Below are positions 24,691 to 33,398 of a DNA stretch of 64,000 bases, piece by piece. The position numbers and the translations under genes were made by a program. This DNA comes from an uncultured Bacteroides sp. (GTDB taxonomy: Bacteria > Bacteroidota > Bacteroidia > Bacteroidales > Bacteroidaceae). Where the stretch lies: contig NZ_CALDPF010000015.1 in the NCBI RefSeq assembly GCF_937912035.1, positions 1 through 64,000 on the forward strand, in the 5' to 3' direction. Position 1 is the first letter of the stretch; each line of letters begins with the position of its first letter. The notes beneath the pieces were generated by a model. The model made no database searches. It was given only the letters and a program-made list of their open reading frames with translations, and was not told the DNA's origin.

Positions 24691-25338
24691 TTATTCCGGC
24701 TTGATTTTCAGAGATTCCTTGCATATTCCGTTCAATCCGCATTCCGCACATTTGGGTGAACGTGCAATGCAGACATATCTTCCGTGCAGTATCAGCCAGT
24801 GATGAGCTTTAGGAACAATATCCTTTGGAATATATTTCATCAGATAATTCTCAGTGGCGAGCGGAGTGGTGCATGATTTCGGTACCAGACCGATTCTGTG
24901 GCTCACGCGGAACACATGTGTATCTACTGCCATTGCTGCTTTATTGAATACCACGCTTTGTATTACATTGGCGGTCTTGCGGCCCACACCAGGTAGTTTC
25001 ACAAGTTTTTCCAGTGTATCCGGCACAGTGCTGTTATATTCGCTTACGAGCATCTTTGCCATTCCGACGAGGTGTTTGGCTTTATTGTTGGGGTAGCTCA
25101 CACTGCGGATATACTCGAATATCACTTCTGGAGTGCTTGCAGCAAGTGCTTCGGGAGTAGGGAAGTCGTGAAACAACGGTGGAGTTATCATGTTCACACG
25201 CTTGTCAGTACATTGCGCACTAAGTATTACTGCAATGAGCAGTTCAAAAGGGTTTGAGTAATGTAACTCTGTTTCTGCCACCGGCATTGCCTTCTCAAAA
25301 TATTCTATAACTTTATTGTATAATTCCTGTTTACGCAT
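24691..25338 (-). CDS. nth: Endonuclease III
   Basis: A bifunctional DNA glycosylase/AP lyase for oxidised pyrimidines in base-excision repair, 215 aa. The helix-hairpin-helix LPGVGRKTANVI carries the catalytic lysine and the following VDTHVFRVSHR carries the catalytic aspartate. The C-terminal [4Fe-4S] loop has the exact C-x6-C-x2-C-x5-C spacing (Cys190, 197, 200, 206). It starts 6 bp after the corA stop, so the two are co-transcribed. Confidence 0.96.
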   Translation of the reverse strand: MRKQELYNKVIEYFEKAMPVAETELHYSNPFELLIAVILSAQCTDKRVNMITPPLFHDFPTPEALAASTPEVIFEYIRSVSYPNNKAKHLVGMAKMLVSEYNSTVPDTLEKLVKLPGVGRKTANVIQSVVFNKAAMAVDTHVFRVSHRIGLVPKSCTTPLATENYLMKYIPKDIVPKAHHWLILHGRYVCIARSPKCAECGLNGICKESLKIKPE

Positions 25339-25344
25339 AGTCTG

Positions 25345-26382
25345 TTACCATTTTTTGTGTCTGAAAAAGAAGAAAAGTGAAATACCCATAGTCAGCATAA
25401 GTCCCCAAGCAAAAAGGTATCCGTATTCCCAGTGAAGTTCGGGCATCCATTCGAAGTTCATTCCCCAAATTCCTGCAAGGAATGTCAGAGGGATGAAGAT
25501 TGTTGAAACTATGGTGAGTTGTTTCATTATGTCGTTCAGTCGCTGGTCATTTCTTGAAATATATAGGTCTACGATAGCCGTTATCAGGTCACGACAGCTT
25601 TCCATTGTCTGAAGTACGAATTGCAGGTGGTCGTTCACATCGTTGAAGAACGGACGTTGTTGTTCGTTCAGCAGTTCGTTGTCGGCATGGAAAAGTTTGT
25701 TTATGTGTTCCTTCATCGGGAAAATGCATTTCTTAATGATACGGTAGTTTTTCCTGTATTTCTGTATGTTCTCTATCCCCGGCGCATCCGGATTGTGAGG
25801 AACGATTAAAGCTTCTTCCATATCTTCCAGCTCATCTTCCATTGTTGTCAGCACGGACATGAAGTTTGCCATAGAGCTGTTCAGTATTACACTTAGCAGA
25901 TAGTCCGATTGGCGGTGACGGATCTTCAATGTGTTTTTGTTCAGCGCCGAAAGAATTTCATTGAAGAAGTCTGTTTCTTTTTCTACGAATGTAAGAACAT
26001 ATGATCTGCCTTGAATGATGCACAATTGCATCGATTCATAATCTCTATCCTTATTCATCGTAAGGAGCTTGATGATAATTACATTGTAATCATCGTGCTC
26101 TTCCACTTTTGTAAGGTGTTCCGGATTAAGGATATCCTGAGTAGTCAGAAAATCTATGCAGAACATCTGACATATATTTTTTATTTTATCAGTATCCTGC
26201 ATACCGGTAATCTGTATCCAGTTTATTTCGTCTTCGTTCATTAATTCCTGAAGATGCTCTAGTTCTATATCCTTGTGATACGTGATTGAGTCTTTCTTAT
26301 AAGAGCACAGATTGATTTTGGTAGGACATATGTTCTCGCCTGTATATCTCAGTTGTTCTGTAAGTAGGTTGTTTTTGGTCAT
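25345..26382 (-). CDS. corA: CorA-family magnesium/cobalt transporter
   Basis: A 345-aa channel of the CorA family. The long N-terminal cytoplasmic domain is followed by two C-terminal membrane segments, with the selectivity motif GMN at 307-309 (WGMNFEWMP) in the loop between them and a positive tail (FRHKKW). The pentameric channel imports Mg2+. A -7 box (TACTTTTG) lies upstream on the minus strand, and nth, the esterase and the M50-like gene follow in the same direction. Confidence 0.93.
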   Translation of the reverse strand: MTKNNLLTEQLRYTGENICPTKINLCSYKKDSITYHKDIELEHLQELMNEDEINWIQITGMQDTDKIKNICQMFCIDFLTTQDILNPEHLTKVEEHDDYNVIIIKLLTMNKDRDYESMQLCIIQGRSYVLTFVEKETDFFNEILSALNKNTLKIRHRQSDYLLSVILNSSMANFMSVLTTMEDELEDMEEALIVPHNPDAPGIENIQKYRKNYRIIKKCIFPMKEHINKLFHADNELLNEQQRPFFNDVNDHLQFVLQTMESCRDLITAIVDLYISRNDQRLNDIMKQLTIVSTIFIPLTFLAGIWGMNFEWMPELHWEYGYLFAWGLMLTMGISLFFFFRHKKW

Positions 26383-26409
26383 GGTGGAAACTCTTTTTTA
26401 ATACAGCTT

Positions 26410-26417
26410 CAAAAGTA
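26410..26417 (-). promoter_or_regulatory. -7 box of corA (TACTTTTG on minus strand)
   Basis: It matches TAnnTTTG, 28 bp before the corA start. No clear -33 element is seen. Confidence 0.5.
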
Positions 26418-26546
26418 AAAATAATATGTGAGATTATAAATATTTGCTATTGGCTATTTGAATATTCCTGTTAAAATTCAAACATTTATCAGTCAATATT
26501 TTTGATTTAGTTTCTTTATTACTTTTTTGCTGCGAGTTGAAAAATG

Positions 26547-26577
26547 TTGCATTTTTTTGAAATAACCTCTATTTTTG
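26547..26577 (+). promoter_or_regulatory. Promoter of recD2
   Basis: TTG (26547-26549), 20 bp, TATTTTTG (26570-26577); start codon 64 bp downstream. Confidence 0.7.
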
Positions 26578-26640
26578 TGTTATAGTAGCGGGATTCAGAA
26601 GAATCCTGAAGTATTATAAGAATTATAAGAGAAGACGGAA

Positions 26641-28830
26641 ATGCAAAAACTGCGTTGTGTAGTAGAACGTATCACATACCAGAATCCTGAGAATGGATAT
26701 TCGGTGATGAGGGTGAAGGTAAAAGGTTATGATGAATTGGTTACTCTGGTGGGAAATCTCCTGGAGGTACCGGCAGGGAGTGTTCTTTTGTGTGAGGGCG
26801 ACTGGAAGGTAGATAAACGCTATGGCAGTCAGTTTGTGGCTCAGACATGGGAAGAGGTGATGCCTGCCACTCTTTACGGCATAGAAAAGTATCTGGGAAG
26901 CGGACTGGTAAAAGGTATCGGACCTAAGTTTGCACAGCTCATCGTGAACCGTTTCGGTCTTGATACTATCGAAATCATTGAGACAGATATAAAACGCCTC
27001 TATGAAGTGCCGGGAATAGGCCAGAAACGGGTAGAGAAAATAGCTGAGAGTTGGGAAAAACAGAAGGACATTAAAAATGTAATGCTCTTCCTGCAGGGAT
27101 ATGGGGTGAGTACCGCTTATGCCGCAAAGATTTACAGACAATACGGCAAGGAAAGTATTGACACCGTGAAAACCAATCCATATAAACTGGCGGATGATAT
27201 TTGGGGAATAGGTTTCAAGACAGCCGACACTATTGCCTCTAAAATGGGTTATGAGAAGAATGACCTGCGCAGACTGAAAAGTGGAGTCACATACACATTG
27301 AGCCATATGGCTGAGGAAGGTAATGTCTATGCCGAGGAAGAGCAGCTAGTAAAATCTGCAATTGAACTGCTAGATGCCGATGAGGCTCCCGTTCGTCAGG
27401 CTATATCCGAGATGCTACAGACTGAAGACCTTATAGCTGATGCCGAAGCCATATATATGCCACCGTTCTATTATGCCGAAGTCGGTACGGCGAATCGCCT
27501 GAACAAATTGCTAGACTGTGTGGAAGGCAGTCTGTTCAATATAATTCCTGATATTTCAGTTATATCAAAACAAACGGGGATAGAGTATGACGAAGTGCAG
27601 GCAGAAGCCATTCGTGAGGCTGTATCTTCTAAAGTGATGGTCCTTACAGGAGGTCCCGGAACAGGAAAAACTACTACCACACAAGGTATTATAGCGGCCT
27701 TGAAAGCTATGGGCCTACGTATTCTGCTTGCAGCGCCGACCGGTCGTGCCGCCAAGCGCATGAGTGAGGCTACCGGGATGGAGGCCAAGACCATCCACCG
27801 TCTGTTGGAGTACAATCCTAAAGATGGATATAAACGGAATGATGATAATCCATTGGAGGGAGATGTGCTCATTGTGGACGAGTGCTCAATGATAGACCTC
27901 CTGCTGATGAACAATCTGATGAAGGCAATTCCGGGAGGCATGCGTCTTGTATTGGTAGGCGACATCGACCAGTTGCCAAGCGTGGGTGCCGGAAATGTGC
28001 TGCGTGACATCATAGACAGCAAGAGAATACCCGTCATCCGTCTGACACGTATTTTCCGTCAGGCACAGGAAAGCCGTATCGTCATGAGTGCGCATGCCAT
28101 AAATAAAGGTGTATTCCCTGATACAAGCAATGGTAAGAACACTGATTTTTTCTTTATCCAACAAGAGGATCCGGAACAGGCAGTAGATACAATAGTCAAG
28201 TTGGTAAAAGAGCGTCTGCCTAATGCGTATAAGCGTGCGACAAGTGATATACAGGTCCTTACACCAATGCAGAGAGGGGTAGTGGGGGCCGCCAATCTCA
28301 ACATGGCGTTACAGACTGTCTTGAATCCCGGGCAGGTGTCATTGAACCGCAGTGGGTATTCATTCCGTCAGGGAGACCGTGTGATGCAGCTGCGTAATAA
28401 TTATGATAAAGAGGTATTCAACGGTGATTTGGGCTATATCGAGAGAGTAGATATGGAAGACAGAACATTGTTTGTCTGCTTCGACGGGAGAATGGTGGAA
28501 TATGATGTATCTGAACTTGACGAGCTGACACTGGCTTATGCTACTACCATTCATAAGTCGCAAGGTTCCGAATATCCCATTGTAGTAATGCCTGTGCTGA
28601 TGACTCACTATGTAATGCTTCAGCGCAATCTGATCTATACCGGAATTACACGTGCTAAAAAAATCTGTGTGCTGGTAGGTACAAAAAAAGCATTGAGCTT
28701 CGCTATACGTAACTTGTCGGTACTGAAACGAAATACAAAGTTGAAGGAACGCCTGAATGCGCTTGAAAGTCAATCTGCAAAAATATATATGGCTGCTGAA
28801 TCGGACGCAGATTATGGAAAGCGTGGATAA
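26641..28830 (+). CDS. recD2: SF1B ATP-dependent DNA helicase RecD2
   Basis: A 729-aa 5'-3' helicase of the RecD2/YrrC type, not part of RecBCD. The N-terminal OB-like and helix-hairpin-helix region (PGIGQKRVEKIAESW and GIGFKTADTIASKMGY) precedes the motor: motif I LTGGPGTGKTTTT, motif Ia APTGRAAKRMSE, motif II VDECSMID, motif III LVGDIDQLPSVGAG, motif IV region LTRIFRQA, and motifs V-VI TIHKSQGSEYP and YTGITRAKK. It acts in genome stability. Start at 26641 follows a purine-rich region and gives the family N-terminus MQKLRCVVERITYQN. Confidence 0.93.
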   Translation: MQKLRCVVERITYQNPENGYSVMRVKVKGYDELVTLVGNLLEVPAGSVLLCEGDWKVDKRYGSQFVAQTWEEVMPATLYGIEKYLGSGLVKGIGPKFAQLIVNRFGLDTIEIIETDIKRLYEVPGIGQKRVEKIAESWEKQKDIKNVMLFLQGYGVSTAYAAKIYRQYGKESIDTVKTNPYKLADDIWGIGFKTADTIASKMGYEKNDLRRLKSGVTYTLSHMAEEGNVYAEEEQLVKSAIELLDADEAPVRQAISEMLQTEDLIADAEAIYMPPFYYAEVGTANRLNKLLDCVEGSLFNIIPDISVISKQTGIEYDEVQAEAIREAVSSKVMVLTGGPGTGKTTTTQGIIAALKAMGLRILLAAPTGRAAKRMSEATGMEAKTIHRLLEYNPKDGYKRNDDNPLEGDVLIVDECSMIDLLLMNNLMKAIPGGMRLVLVGDIDQLPSVGAGNVLRDIIDSKRIPVIRLTRIFRQAQESRIVMSAHAINKGVFPDTSNGKNTDFFFIQQEDPEQAVDTIVKLVKERLPNAYKRATSDIQVLTPMQRGVVGAANLNMALQTVLNPGQVSLNRSGYSFRQGDRVMQLRNNYDKEVFNGDLGYIERVDMEDRTLFVCFDGRMVEYDVSELDELTLAYATTIHKSQGSEYPIVVMPVLMTHYVMLQRNLIYTGITRAKKICVLVGTKKALSFAIRNLSVLKRNTKLKERLNALESQSAKIYMAAESDADYGKRG

Positions 28831-28873
28831 TGTATATAATATTTGAAGCATCTAATTCAAAATATGATTTTCT

Positions 28874-29207
28874 ATGAAAAGGAAACGTGACCGTTCAGAG
28901 TCTGGACATTTAAGGAGAAAAATTAAAAGACGATCTCAATATCGAACTCAGTCCTCTAAACTTGGTTCCGTATAAGGATGGAAAAGGGTGTAAACTTTAT
29001 AGAGCGGATGGATCTTCCCGAATATTGTCATGCAGGAAACTGTATGTCAATACAAAGAATGCCAGACGTTTCGTTGAATATGATTTTACGAATCCCAACT
29101 TAGATTATACCCTGTCAGTAATTTACAAAGAACGTCTTCGTATTTGTAAAGCCTGGCATTTATATAATCTAATCCGTACTTACAAGATGTTCTTATGGTG
29201 GGATTAG
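28874..29207 (+). pseudogene. Possible broken small gene (two overlapping frames)
   Basis: A frame from ATG 28874 reads MKRKRDRSESGHLRRK and stops at 28973-28975. A second frame, open from about 28913, reads ELSPLNLVPYKDGKGCKLYR and continues to 29207 (ending KMFLWWD) but has no good start codon after its upstream stop. Together they look like one small gene interrupted by a frameshift, or a gene using a weak start (TTG 28962). The product has no recognised family. The remainder of the 533-bp space between recD2 and the queuosine transporter holds the que promoter and riboswitch. Confidence 0.35.
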
Positions 29208-29243
29208 AACTGACCATTTAAAATTTAATTTTTCAGCAACATC

Positions 29244-29274
29244 TTGCATATATCGTAAATACTAAGTACTTTTG
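29244..29274 (+). promoter_or_regulatory. Promoter of the queuosine operon
   Basis: TTG (29244-29246), 20 bp, TACTTTTG (29267-29274). A transcript from here includes the riboswitch at 29327. Confidence 0.8.
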
Positions 29275-29326
29275 CGCCCGAATTAAAAAAACAGAGATCA
29301 TTAACATGCGATGCCGTGAATAGCGG

Positions 29327-29361
29327 CCGTGTATTCTAGAACACCACGTAAAAAACAGGAA
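29327..29361 (+). ncRNA. preQ1-I-type riboswitch
   Basis: P1 is CGTG (29328-29331) pairing with CACG (29345-29348); the loop is TATTCTAGAACAC, matching the aptamer core TTCTAG...ACAC; the tail TAAAAAACAGG follows P1 directly, as in the known H-type pseudoknot aptamer. The tail overlaps the Shine-Dalgarno-like AGGA six bases before the transporter start at 29364, so preQ1 binding would hide it. The downstream genes (preQ1 precursor transporter, queC, queF) fit exactly. Confidence 0.82.
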
Positions 29362-29363
29362 CG

Positions 29364-30050
29364 ATGAAAAAAGAAAATCTCGTATCAGTACCTTTCATGG
29401 TCTTGGGTATTGTGTTTTGTGTCTGCCTGGTGGCAGCCAATCTTTTAGAGGCCAAAGTCGTACAATTCGGTCCGATTTCCGTAACTGCTGGACTGATAGT
29501 TTTTCCAATCTCTTACATTATCAATGACTGTATTGCCGAAGTATGGGGCTTCCGCAAGGCGCGTCTTATCATCTGGATGGGTTTCCTTATGAACTTCATG
29601 GTAGTAGCCCTAGGTAAAGTGGCAGTGGCTCTTCCTGCGGCTCCTTTCTGGGAAGGCGAACAGGCATTCGATTTCGTGTTCGGTCTTGCTCCGCGTATTG
29701 CGGCAGCCAGTCTTACAGCCTTTCTTGTAGGTTCATTCATCAATGCTTTCGTTATGAGTAAGATGAAGATAGCTTCGCACGGAAAGAACTTTTCTGCCCG
29801 TGCCATTGTTTCAACTTTGGCTGGTGAAGGTGCCGATTCAATCATTTTCTTCCCGTTGGCTTTCGGTGGATTGATGCCTGTGAACGAGTTGTTGAAGATG
29901 ATGGTTGTGCAGGTAGTTCTGAAAACGCTTTATGAAATCATCATTCTCCCTGTGACTATCAGGGTGGTGAACTACATCAAGCGTGTGGACGATAGCGATG
30001 TGTATGATGAGAATATCTCTTATAATGTATTGAAGATTAAGGAGATTTGA
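29364..30050 (+). CDS. yhhQ: Queuosine precursor transporter (YhhQ/VUT family)
   Basis: A 228-aa inner-membrane protein with about six hydrophobic segments and the family pattern VFPISYIINDCIAEVWGF. Family members import 7-deazaguanine precursors such as preQ0, preQ1 or queuine. It lies directly under a preQ1-I-type riboswitch and 2 bp before queC, which supports the assignment. The C-terminus is a short charged tail. Confidence 0.92.
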   Translation: MKKENLVSVPFMVLGIVFCVCLVAANLLEAKVVQFGPISVTAGLIVFPISYIINDCIAEVWGFRKARLIIWMGFLMNFMVVALGKVAVALPAAPFWEGEQAFDFVFGLAPRIAAASLTAFLVGSFINAFVMSKMKIASHGKNFSARAIVSTLAGEGADSIIFFPLAFGGLMPVNELLKMMVVQVVLKTLYEIIILPVTIRVVNYIKRVDDSDVYDENISYNVLKIKEI

Positions 30051-30052
30051 TT

Positions 30053-30718
30053 ATGACTATGAATAATGAGGCCGCACTGGTAGTGTTCAGTGGCGGTCAG
30101 GATTCTACTACTTGTCTGTTCTGGGCAAAGAAACATTTCAAGGAAGTTTATGCGCTTAGTTTCATATATGGTCAGAAACATGTGAAAGAGGTGGAACTGG
30201 CGAGAGGGATTGCCGAAAGGGCAGGAGTGCATTTTCACGCAATGGATGTATCGTTCATCGGTCATCTTGGCAAGAATTCTCTTACTGATACTTCCATAGT
30301 GATGGACGAGGAGAAGCCTGAAGATTCTTTTCCTAATACTTTCGTGCCGGGAAGAAACCTGTTCTTCCTCAGTATAGCTGCCGTTTATGCGCGTGAGCAT
30401 GGCATCAGTCATCTGGTTACAGGAGTTTCGCAGACAGACTTCAGCGGTTATCCCGACTGCAGGGATTCGTTTATCAAGTCGCTCAACGTCACTCTCAATC
30501 TTGCAATGGACGAGCAGTTCGTGATTCACACTCCGCTGATGTGGATAGACAAGGCGCAGACATGGGCTTTGGCGGACGAGCTTGGAGTGCTTGATCTGAT
30601 AAGAAACGAAACTCTGACATGCTATAACGGTGTGCAGGGCGACGGATGTGGACATTGCCCGGCGTGTAAGTTGCGTCGCGAGGGACTTGAAAAGTATTTG
30701 AACTCGAAAAACAAATAA
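30053..30718 (+). CDS. queC: 7-cyano-7-deazaguanine synthase
   Basis: The enzyme converts 7-carboxy-7-deazaguanine to preQ0 using ATP and ammonia. The 221-aa protein has the PP-loop SGGQDSTTCLFW near the N-terminus and the C-terminal zinc site CGHCPACKLRREG. The ATG at 30053 is chosen over alternatives because AAGGAG lies eight bases upstream. QueD and QueE, the earlier pathway steps, are not in the window. Confidence 0.95.
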   Translation: MTMNNEAALVVFSGGQDSTTCLFWAKKHFKEVYALSFIYGQKHVKEVELARGIAERAGVHFHAMDVSFIGHLGKNSLTDTSIVMDEEKPEDSFPNTFVPGRNLFFLSIAAVYAREHGISHLVTGVSQTDFSGYPDCRDSFIKSLNVTLNLAMDEQFVIHTPLMWIDKAQTWALADELGVLDLIRNETLTCYNGVQGDGCGHCPACKLRREGLEKYLNSKNK

Positions 30719-30754
30719 TTTGCCTTTTATTGCTGGTTGCAGATAAAGGATATT

Positions 30755-30848
30755 TATCTCCACACGTACGTGATGAGATCTCCACACGGCCGTGTCGAGT
30801 TCTCCACACGAGCGTGTCAAGTACTCCACACGAACGTGTGGAGATAAT
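30755..30848. repeat. Four 22-bp tandem palindromic repeats between queC and queF
   Basis: CTCCACACG starts at 30758, 30780, 30802 and 30824, an exact 22-bp period. Each unit continues with two variable bases and CGTGT or CGTGA; the last, CTCCACACG-AA-CGTGTGGAG, is a perfect palindrome. The outer flanks TTATCTCCACACG and CGTGTGGAGATAA pair across the whole array. It lies in the 175-bp gap of an operon whose other gaps are short. Candidate roles are transcript processing or stability between queC and queF, or a dispersed extragenic repeat. Confidence 0.8.
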
Positions 30849-30893
30849 TGTTTGAGGACGTTATATCGAATAAAAAGAAAAATTATACATACA

Positions 30894-31349
30894 ATGGAAA
30901 GAAAAGAAGAACTGACATTGCTTGGCGGTAACACTGTCTATCGTCAGGACTATGCTCCGGAAGTACTTGAGGCTTTTGTAAACAAGCATCCGGAGAATGA
31001 TTATTGGGTACGTTTCAACTGCCCTGAGTTTACAAGTCTTTGTCCTATCACCGGACAGCCTGACTTTGCTGAAATCCGTATTAGCTATCTGCCTGACGTG
31101 AAGATGGTGGAAAGCAAGAGTCTGAAACTCTATCTGTTCAGTTTCAGAAATCACGGTGACTTCCATGAGGACTGTGTGAATATAATAATGAAGGACCTTA
31201 TCAAACTGATGGATCCAAAGTATATTGAGGTGACAGGTATATTCACTCCGCGTGGAGGTATCTCTATTTATCCTTATTGTAACTACGGACGTCCGGGTAC
31301 TAAATATGAGGAACTGGCTGAGTACCGTATGCGCAACCATGATTTGTAA
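30894..31349 (+). CDS. queF: NADPH-dependent 7-cyano-7-deazaguanine reductase
   Basis: A 151-aa unimodular (YkvM-type) QueF that reduces the nitrile of preQ0 to the amine preQ1. The active cysteine is in PEFTSLCPITGQPDFAEI, and the family VESKSLKLYLFSFRNH and RGGISIYPY motifs are present. The frame is open through the upstream repeats, but the ATG at 30894 starts the conserved part (MERKEELTLLGG). It ends the que operon and has a strong bidirectional terminator. Confidence 0.95.
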   Translation: MERKEELTLLGGNTVYRQDYAPEVLEAFVNKHPENDYWVRFNCPEFTSLCPITGQPDFAEIRISYLPDVKMVESKSLKLYLFSFRNHGDFHEDCVNIIMKDLIKLMDPKYIEVTGIFTPRGGISIYPYCNYGRPGTKYEELAEYRMRNHDL

Positions 31350-31370
31350 TTTTATTGTATACAACAAAAA

Positions 31371-31425
31371 CGAAACAGCTTAATAAACATCTTTGATGAT
31401 AGTTTATTAAGCTGTTTCGCTTTTA
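31371..31425. terminator. Bidirectional terminator between queF and dnaX
   Basis: A perfect 18-bp stem (31371-31388 with 31402-31419) with T-runs in both directions separates the convergent genes. Confidence 0.92.
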
Positions 31426-31438
31426 TATATGTTTGTTT

Positions 31439-33262
31439 CTATGATAACTCCAGTCCGAATTCTTCTTTCAGTTTCAGCAGATTAGGATTTTTCTTGCTCA
31501 TCATCTGGAAACGTTCCACATGGCTGTAGGCTCTGATATTCTCATCGGCTGCACTTACGCGTACAGTCATCCTGATTTTTCTGTTGTGAAGCTGCTCTCT
31601 CAAGTGATTCTCTATCTGCGGTGCCAGCTGCTGCATGTATTTCTGAACCATTTCGTTGTCTACTGCCACTTCGAATGTAGTCTGGTCGTCAAGAAGTTTC
31701 GGTGACATGTTCATCATTCGTCCTGCATTTGCTCTTTCCTCTTTAGGAAGTCGGGTGGCAAACTCTCTCCAATAGTAGTTCAGGTCTTTTTCATACACAT
31801 CGTAGTCTTCCCATTCCTTTTCTACCTGCTGGACTTGTGCTGCAGGTTTCTGTGCTGCAACTTCCTCCTGATGCTGTGGCCTTTTCTTTATTGACGGTCC
31901 TAGTATTCCCGCTTTTACAACAGGTATTTTCTTTTCCTGGGTAACTTTCAGTCCGTCTGGTAGCTTATGCATCTGCTGTTGTACGGGGTTGTTGCCGTAT
32001 TGTGGTTGAGGCTCTGAAGTGTTCTGCTGTATCGGTTGCTGCACGTTCTGTACATTAGCCGGTTGCTGCTGGGCTACAGGTTGTTGCTGTGTTGCTGCCG
32101 GAGCAGTCTGCTGGTTGAAGATAGGTTTTATCACTTTAGGGCTACGCCCATTGCTGATATCGTCTTCTTCGGATGTTATCTGTGCCAGTTGTATCAGTGT
32201 CAGCTCTACCAGAAGTCGCTTGTTCTTGCTCTGTCTGTAGTTCAGATCGCAGTCATTACACAGTTTCATAGCCTTGTAGAGGAACTTCTGTTCGCATTTC
32301 TGTGCCTGAGTCTTATATCTTTCTCTGATTGAGGCGCCTACTTCCAGAAGCTGGAGTGTTTGTTCGTCTCGGCTCACGAGGAGGTCGCGGAAGTGTGAAC
32401 TCAATCCGGTGATGAAGTGATTGCCGTCGAATCCTTTTTTCAATACTTCGTTGAACAGAAGCATACATTCCGAAACCTTATTTTCCAGAATATAATCTGT
32501 CAGTTTGAAATAATATTCGTAGTCAAGTACGTTGAGGTTTTCGATGACACTCTTGTAAGTGATGTGTCCGTTTGAGAAACTTGTCACCTGGTCGAAGATT
32601 GATAAGGCGTCGCGCATACCTCCGTCTGCTTTCTGTGCTATTACGGTCAGTGCTTCAGGTTCAACGTCTATACCTTCTTTCTGTGCTACTCCCTGAAGAT
32701 GTTCCACTGTATCAGTAACGCTGATACGGCTGAAGTCATATATCTGACATCGGCTCAGGATAGTAGGCAGAATCTTATGTTTCTCTGTTGTGGCAAGGAT
32801 GAATATGGCATGATGAGGCGGCTCTTCAAGTGTTTTCAGAAAAGCATTGAAGGCAGCCGTTGACAGCATGTGTACCTCGTCGATGATATATACCTTGTAT
32901 TTGCCTATCTGTGGCGGGATACGTACCTGCTCTATCAGCGAGCGGATATCTTCCACAGAGTTGTTAGATGCGGCATCCAGCTCATGGATATTGTATGAAC
33001 GCTGTTCGTTGAATGCCTTACATGATTCGCATTCGTTGCAAGCCTCGCCGTCAGGTTTCGGTGAGAGACAGTTGATGGTTTTAGCAAAAATACGTGCGCA
33101 TGTGGTTTTTCCTACTCCTCGCGGTCCGCAGAAAAGGTAGGCGTGGGCCAGCTTGTTGTTGGCAATGGCATTCTTCAGAGTCGTTGTGAGCGCACGCTGT
33201 CCTACTACGGTGTCGAACGTGGCAGGGCGGTATTTACGTGCTGATACAATATAGTTGTCCAT
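31439..33262 (-). CDS. dnaX: DNA polymerase III subunit gamma/tau
   Basis: A 607-aa clamp-loader subunit. N-terminal AAA+ domain: GPRGVGKTTCARIFAK (Walker A), the four-cysteine zinc knuckle CLSPKPDGEACNECESC, VYIIDEVHML (Walker B) and TILSRCQIYDF. The clamp-loader domain III follows to about 370. Residues about 380-440 form a Gln/Pro/Asn-rich linker, and the C-terminal domain (about 490-607) is the tau-specific part. No obvious internal frameshift heptamer for a gamma form was searched exhaustively. Confidence 0.95.
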   Translation of the reverse strand: MDNYIVSARKYRPATFDTVVGQRALTTTLKNAIANNKLAHAYLFCGPRGVGKTTCARIFAKTINCLSPKPDGEACNECESCKAFNEQRSYNIHELDAASNNSVEDIRSLIEQVRIPPQIGKYKVYIIDEVHMLSTAAFNAFLKTLEEPPHHAIFILATTEKHKILPTILSRCQIYDFSRISVTDTVEHLQGVAQKEGIDVEPEALTVIAQKADGGMRDALSIFDQVTSFSNGHITYKSVIENLNVLDYEYYFKLTDYILENKVSECMLLFNEVLKKGFDGNHFITGLSSHFRDLLVSRDEQTLQLLEVGASIRERYKTQAQKCEQKFLYKAMKLCNDCDLNYRQSKNKRLLVELTLIQLAQITSEEDDISNGRSPKVIKPIFNQQTAPAATQQQPVAQQQPANVQNVQQPIQQNTSEPQPQYGNNPVQQQMHKLPDGLKVTQEKKIPVVKAGILGPSIKKRPQHQEEVAAQKPAAQVQQVEKEWEDYDVYEKDLNYYWREFATRLPKEERANAGRMMNMSPKLLDDQTTFEVAVDNEMVQKYMQQLAPQIENHLREQLHNRKIRMTVRVSAADENIRAYSHVERFQMMSKKNPNLLKLKEEFGLELS

Positions 33263-33346
33263 AATCAGGATTGGTTTTTCTTGTTTTGTTAAGTTATGAC
33301 AAAGATAATTATTTCTGCCGACAATTCATTATGCTATATGAAAGAA

Positions 33347-33377
33347 TTGGGGCTTACAGCATTTATTCTTATATTTG
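33347..33377 (+). promoter_or_regulatory. Promoter of the FtsB/DivIC-like gene
   Basis: TTG (33347-33349), 20 bp, TATATTTG (33370-33377); ATG 22 bp downstream. It lies back to back with a dnaX -7 candidate (TATCTTTG, minus strand, 33307-33300). Confidence 0.78.
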
Positions 33378-33398
33378 CACCAATAAATATTCTTTATC

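Noticed and set aside
26623..27306. 227-aa frame on the minus strand
   Set aside because: Antisense to the start of recD2; composition is that of a shadow frame.
30755..30848. Possible CRISPR array
   Set aside because: The unit is 22 bp with no spacers of 30 bp or so, and the units themselves are adjacent; no cas genes are present.
30020..30934. 304-aa frame on the minus strand
   Set aside because: Antisense to queC and running through the 22-bp repeats; no recognisable protein pattern.
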